DNA from: Streptococcus oralis
Lineage (GTDB): Bacteria; Bacillota; Bacilli; Lactobacillales; Streptococcaceae
Direction of reading: 5' to 3'
Length of the DNA: 6,214 nt
Assembly: GCA_937930605.1 (NCBI GenBank)
Contig: CALHBZ010000001.1
Span: 1 to 6,214, forward strand
Made by a program: the position numbers and the translations under genes
The notes under the pieces: model-generated
The model's database searches: none
The model's input: the letters and a program-made list of their open reading frames with translations, nothing else
Told to the model about the DNA's origin: nothing
Shown here: positions 6,201-6,214 of the stretch, one piece after another
Layout: each line of letters opens with the position of its first letter
Position numbering within the stretch: position 1 is the stretch's first letter

Positions 6201-6214
6201 GGGAAATTTCTGGT
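182..6214 (+). CDS. prtA: Cell-wall subtilisin-like serine protease PrtA, 3' end cut by window edge
   Basis: This is a large secreted endopeptidase of family S8, in the C5a-peptidase/lactocepin group, that cuts proteins at the cell surface. The open frame gives 2011 residues without a stop; pneumococcal PrtA as I remember it is about 2140, so about 130 residues are missing. A signal peptide (1-27) precedes a Lys/Glu-rich linker and an I9-like prodomain (128-196). The catalytic triad is Asp236 (NIDTGTD), His303 (DPHGMHIAG) and Ser694 (SGTSMATP), with oxyanion Asn405 (VVATGN). A PA domain interrupts the catalytic domain between Asn405 and Ser694. Fn3-like and stalk regions follow. No cysteine is encoded. 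The LPxTG anchor expected from the family is not in view. Published work on pneumococcal PrtA reports a virulence role and an effect on apolactoferrin killing; that comes from the literature, not from this sequence. The gene has its own promoter; no operon partner is visible. Identity as an S8 surface protease is near certain; the name PrtA rests on close recalled similarity along the whole length. Confidence 0.96.
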   Translation, partial: MKKSTVLSLTTAAVILAAYAPNEVILADAPSSEDALRISDKEKVVADKETENNEQSEDIHNVIETSKDTEEKKTTVIEEKEVVSRKSEIDKKTSNEGASIKEDSNQSKGNDANSFVNKDTEKPKKEDKVVYIAEFKDKESGEKVIKELSKLKDTKVLYTYNTIFNGSAIETTPDNLDKIKQIEGVSSVERSQKIQPMMNHARKEIGVEEAIDYLKSINAPFGKNFDGRGMVISNIDTGTDYRHKAMRIDDDAKDSMKFKKDDLKGTDKNYWLSDKIPHAFNYYNGGKITVEKYDDGRDYFDPHGMHIAGILAGNDTEKDIKNFNGIDGIAPNAQIFSYKMYSDAGSGFAGDETMFHAIEDSIKHNVDVVSVSSGFTGTGLVGEKYWEAIRALRKAGIPMVVATGNFATSASSSSWDLVANNNLKMTDTGNVTRTAAHEDAIAVASAKNQTIEFDKVNIGGQSFKYRNIGAFFDKNKILTNEDGSKTPNKLKFVYIGKGQDQDLIGLDLKGKIAVMDRIYTKDLKDAFKRATDKGARAIMVVNTVNYYNRDNWTDLPAMGYEADEGTKSQVFSISGDDGVKLWNMINPDKKTEVKRNNKEDFKDNLEQYYPIDMESYNSNKPNVGDEKEIDFKFAPDTDKELYKEDIIVPAGSTSWGPRTDLLLKPDVSAPGKNIKSTLNVINGKSTYGYMSGTSMATPIVAASTVLIRPKLKELLERPVLKNLKGDDKIDLTSLTKIALQNTARPMMDATSWKEKSQYFASPRQQGAGLINVANALRNEVVATFKNTNSKGLVNSYGSISLKEIKGDKKYFTIKLHNTSNRPLTFKVSASTVTTDALTDRLKLDETYKDEKSPDGKQIVPEIHPEKVKGANITFEHDTFTIGPNSSFDLNAVINVGEAKNKNKFVESFIHFESVEEMEALNSNGKKINFQPSLSMPLMGFAGNWNHEPILDKWAWEEGSKSKAMEAYDDDGKPKIPGTLNKGIGGEHGIDKFNPAGVIQNRKDKNITSLDQNPELFAFNNEGINAPSTSGSKIAKVYPLDSNGNPQDAQLERGLTPSPLVLRSAEEGVISIVNTNKEGENQKDLKVISREHFIKGILNSKRNDAKGIKSSKLKVWGDLKWDGLIYNPRGREENAPESNDKKDPATKIRGQFEPIAEGQYFYKFKYRLTKDYPWQVSYIPVKIDNTSPQIVSIDFSNPEKIKLITKDTYHKVKEQYKNETLFARDQKEHPEKFDEIANEVWYAGAALVNEDGEVEKNLEVTYAGEGQGRNRKLDKDGNTIYEIKGAGDLRGKIIEVIALDGSSNFTKIHRIKFADHADQNGMISYYLIDPDQDSSKYQKLGEIPESKFKNLKNVKDDSPNKETAEMENNLLVDERPIEGKSIFNIHKTISTIRDFESKDLKKLIKKKYREVDDFTSETGKRIEEYDYKYDDKGNIIAYDDGSALQYETEKLDKIKSKIYGILNPSKDGHFEILGKISNVSKNAKVYYGNNYKSIEIKTTKYDSHSKTMTFDLYANINDIVDGLAFTGDMRFFVKDDGRIKAETKIRMPEKIKETKSEYPYASSYGNVIELGEGDLSKNKPNNLTDMESGKIYSDSEKQQYLLKDNIILRKGFALKVTTYNPGKTDMLEGNGVYNKEDIAKIQKANPNLRVLSEKIIYSDSRNVEDGRSTQSVLMSALDGFNIVRYQVFTFKMNDKGEAIDNDGNLVTDPSKLVLFGKDGKEYTGEDKSNVEAIKEDGSTLFIDAKPVNLSMDKNYFNPSKSNKIYVRNPEFYLRGKISDKGGFNWELRVNESVVDNYLIYGDLHIDNTRDFNIKLNVKDGDIMDWGMKDYKANGFPDKVTDMDGNVYLQTGYSDLNAKAVGVHYQFLYDNVKPEVNIDSKGNTSIEYANGKSVVFNINDKRNNGFDGEIQEQHIYVNGKEYRSFDDIKQIADKTLNIKIVVKDFARNTTVKEFILNKDTGEVSELKPHTVTVTIQNGKEMSSTIVSEEDFILPVYKGELEKGYQFDGWEISG
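263..559 (+). other. Charged, low-complexity linker of PrtA
   Basis: Residues 28-126 are dominated by Lys, Glu, Asp, Ser and Asn, with runs such as EEKKTTVIEEKEVV. Almost no aromatic residues or hydrophobic clusters occur, which suggests an unfolded spacer between the signal peptide and the prodomain. Compared with the pneumococcal protein as I remember it, this is one of the less conserved parts. It would be lost when the zymogen matures, so weak constraint is expected. Confidence 0.65.
563..769 (+). other. Inhibitor I9-like prodomain of PrtA
   Basis: Residues 128-196 contain the pattern KVVYIAEFKD, then a helix-like KVIKELSKLK, then KVLYTYNTIFNGSAI and a second helix-like stretch ending in GVSSVERSQKIQP. 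The order beta, helix, beta, helix, beta with a TP-N-L-KI-Q-GV-SVE pattern is typical of subtilisin propeptides, which chaperone folding and block the active site until cleaved. Processing would fall between about residues 196 and 224; the exact bond cannot be read from the sequence. Confidence 0.7.
851..2515 (+). other. Subtilisin (S8) catalytic domain of PrtA
   Basis: Residues 224-778 carry the full triad: Asp236 (codon 887-889), His303 (1088-1090) and Ser694 (2261-2263), with the oxyanion-hole Asn405 (1394-1396). All key residues are intact, so the enzyme should be active. The His motif reads HGMH rather than the common HGTH, a change shared with lactococcal lactocepin as I remember it. 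The domain closes with the helix motif QGAGLINVANAL near residues 765-776, conserved in this group. The Asn-to-Ser gap is much longer than in subtilisin because of the inserted PA domain. Confidence 0.95.
1643..1936 (+). other. PA (protease-associated) domain inserted in the catalytic domain
   Basis: Residues of about 488-585 hold the PA signature: KLKFVYIGKG, then DLKGKIAVMDR, then a helix with FKRATDKGARAIMVVN (534-542 for GARAIMVVN). After that come a loop around NYYNRDNW and the closing FSISGDDG strand and helix. Such domains sit beside the active site in C5a peptidase and lactocepin and influence access of large substrates. Boundaries are judged by eye and may be off by ten residues or so. 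Confidence 0.8.
2528..3013 (+). other. Fn3-like domain following the protease domain
   Basis: Residues 783-944 match the Fn3-like domain that follows the protease domain in C5a peptidases. It opens with a GSISLKEI strand, continues with FTIKLHNTSNRPLTFKVSAS, then FTIGPNSSFDLNAVI and SFIHFES, and ends in LSMPLMGFAGNW (944). The pattern of a strand, the NTSNRPLTFKV turn and the closing P-LMGF-GNW is strongly family-like. In the C5a peptidases these domains help place substrate and hold the protease off the wall; that role is inferred here. Confidence 0.75.
3506..3751 (+). other. Lactocepin-type B-region module
   Basis: Residues of about 1109-1190 include KVWGDLKWDG, an EPIAEGQYFYKFKYRL strand pair and the closing PVKIDNTSPQIV (1180-1190 for VKIDNTSPQIV). 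The combination of an EGQY strand and a V-K-I-D-N-T-x-P signature recurs in the second Fn3-like or B region of lactocepins and C5a peptidases. It appears to be a beta-sandwich joining the enzymatic head to the stalk. The limits are approximate. Confidence 0.6.
4220..4342 (+). other. Divergent segment in the PrtA stalk
   Basis: Residues of about 1347-1387 are polar and uneven in composition (KNLKNVKDD, NKETAEMENN, VDERPIEGK) between two well conserved blocks, YQKLGEI before and STIRDFESKDLKKLI after. In the pneumococcal PrtA that I remember, the equivalent stretch is different and includes a run of histidines (VEHHHQ). This therefore looks like a length- and sequence-variable linker. The comparison is from memory and needs an alignment. 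Confidence 0.45.
5783..6052 (+). other. Ig-like module near the C-terminal part of the stalk
   Basis: Residues of about 1868-1957 begin with YDNVKPEVNI and continue through SVVFNINDKR, IYVNGKEYRSF and TLNIKIVVKDFARNTTVKEF. The opening D-N-x-x-P-x-V strand and the closing V-x-D-x-A-R-N-T-T strand match the usual start and end of bacterial Ig-like domains in surface proteins, where they read as D-x-T-x-P and D-x-A-G-N. It probably serves as a rigid spacer. Confidence 0.5.
6080..6214 (+). other. Start of an InlB-repeat-like beta-grasp module, cut by window edge
   Basis: From residue 1967 the sequence reads HTVTVTIQNGKE, a polar turn, DFILPVYKGELEKGYQFDGW, and ends at EISG (2011). The pattern of a V-T-V strand, an N-G-x-E turn, a short P-containing strand and the closing GY-F-GW is that of the Listeria-Bacteroides (InlB B-repeat) type module. 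In the family, this module precedes the wall-spanning tail and the LPxTG signal; both lie outside the window. Confidence 0.5.

Overview
The window is almost entirely one very large gene. A low-GC Gram-positive promoter and leader occupy bases 1-181. A single uninterrupted frame of 2011 codons then starts at 182 and runs off the right edge at 6214. I translated the frame codon by codon and found no stop, no frameshift and no cysteine codon. The protein is recognisable as PrtA, the cell-wall-associated subtilisin-like serine protease (peptidase family S8, C5a-peptidase/lactocepin group) of Streptococcus pneumoniae and its mitis-group relatives. The AT-rich sequence, the AAGGA ribosome site and near-identity to remembered pneumococcal PrtA all point to S. 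pneumoniae, S. pseudopneumoniae or S. mitis. Scattered substitutions and one divergent segment suggest a variant allele or a close relative rather than the textbook allele. This organism call rests on memory, not on a database search.

Layout: bases 11-39 hold a near-consensus sigma-A promoter with an extended -10. Its -35 lies inside a CTTGACTTAA element like the operators of the PsaR/SloR manganese regulators. A leader of about 135 nt follows, with a weak hairpin, then the ribosome site at 171-175 and ATG at 182. The protein reads in order: signal peptide (residues 1-27), charged Lys/Glu-rich linker (about 28-126), I9-like prodomain (about 128-196), S8 catalytic domain (about 224-778; Asp236, His303, Asn405, Ser694) with an inserted PA domain (about 488-585), Fn3-like domain (about 783-944), a long beta-rich stalk with recurring D-x-D/N/K-G-N turns, an Ig-like module (about 1868-1957), and the start of an InlB-repeat-like beta-grasp module where the window ends. 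Roughly 130 residues, including the expected LPxTG sorting signal, should lie beyond the edge.

Together these parts describe a secreted zymogen. It is exported by Sec, matures by loss of the prodomain, is held at the wall by sortase through a C-terminus not seen here, and is probably expressed according to manganese and zinc supply through PsaR. No mobile element, RNA gene, CRISPR array or second gene is supported. I found no new biological system; the points most worth checking are the operator-promoter overlap, the divergent segment near residues 1347-1381 and the repeated acidic turn motif.
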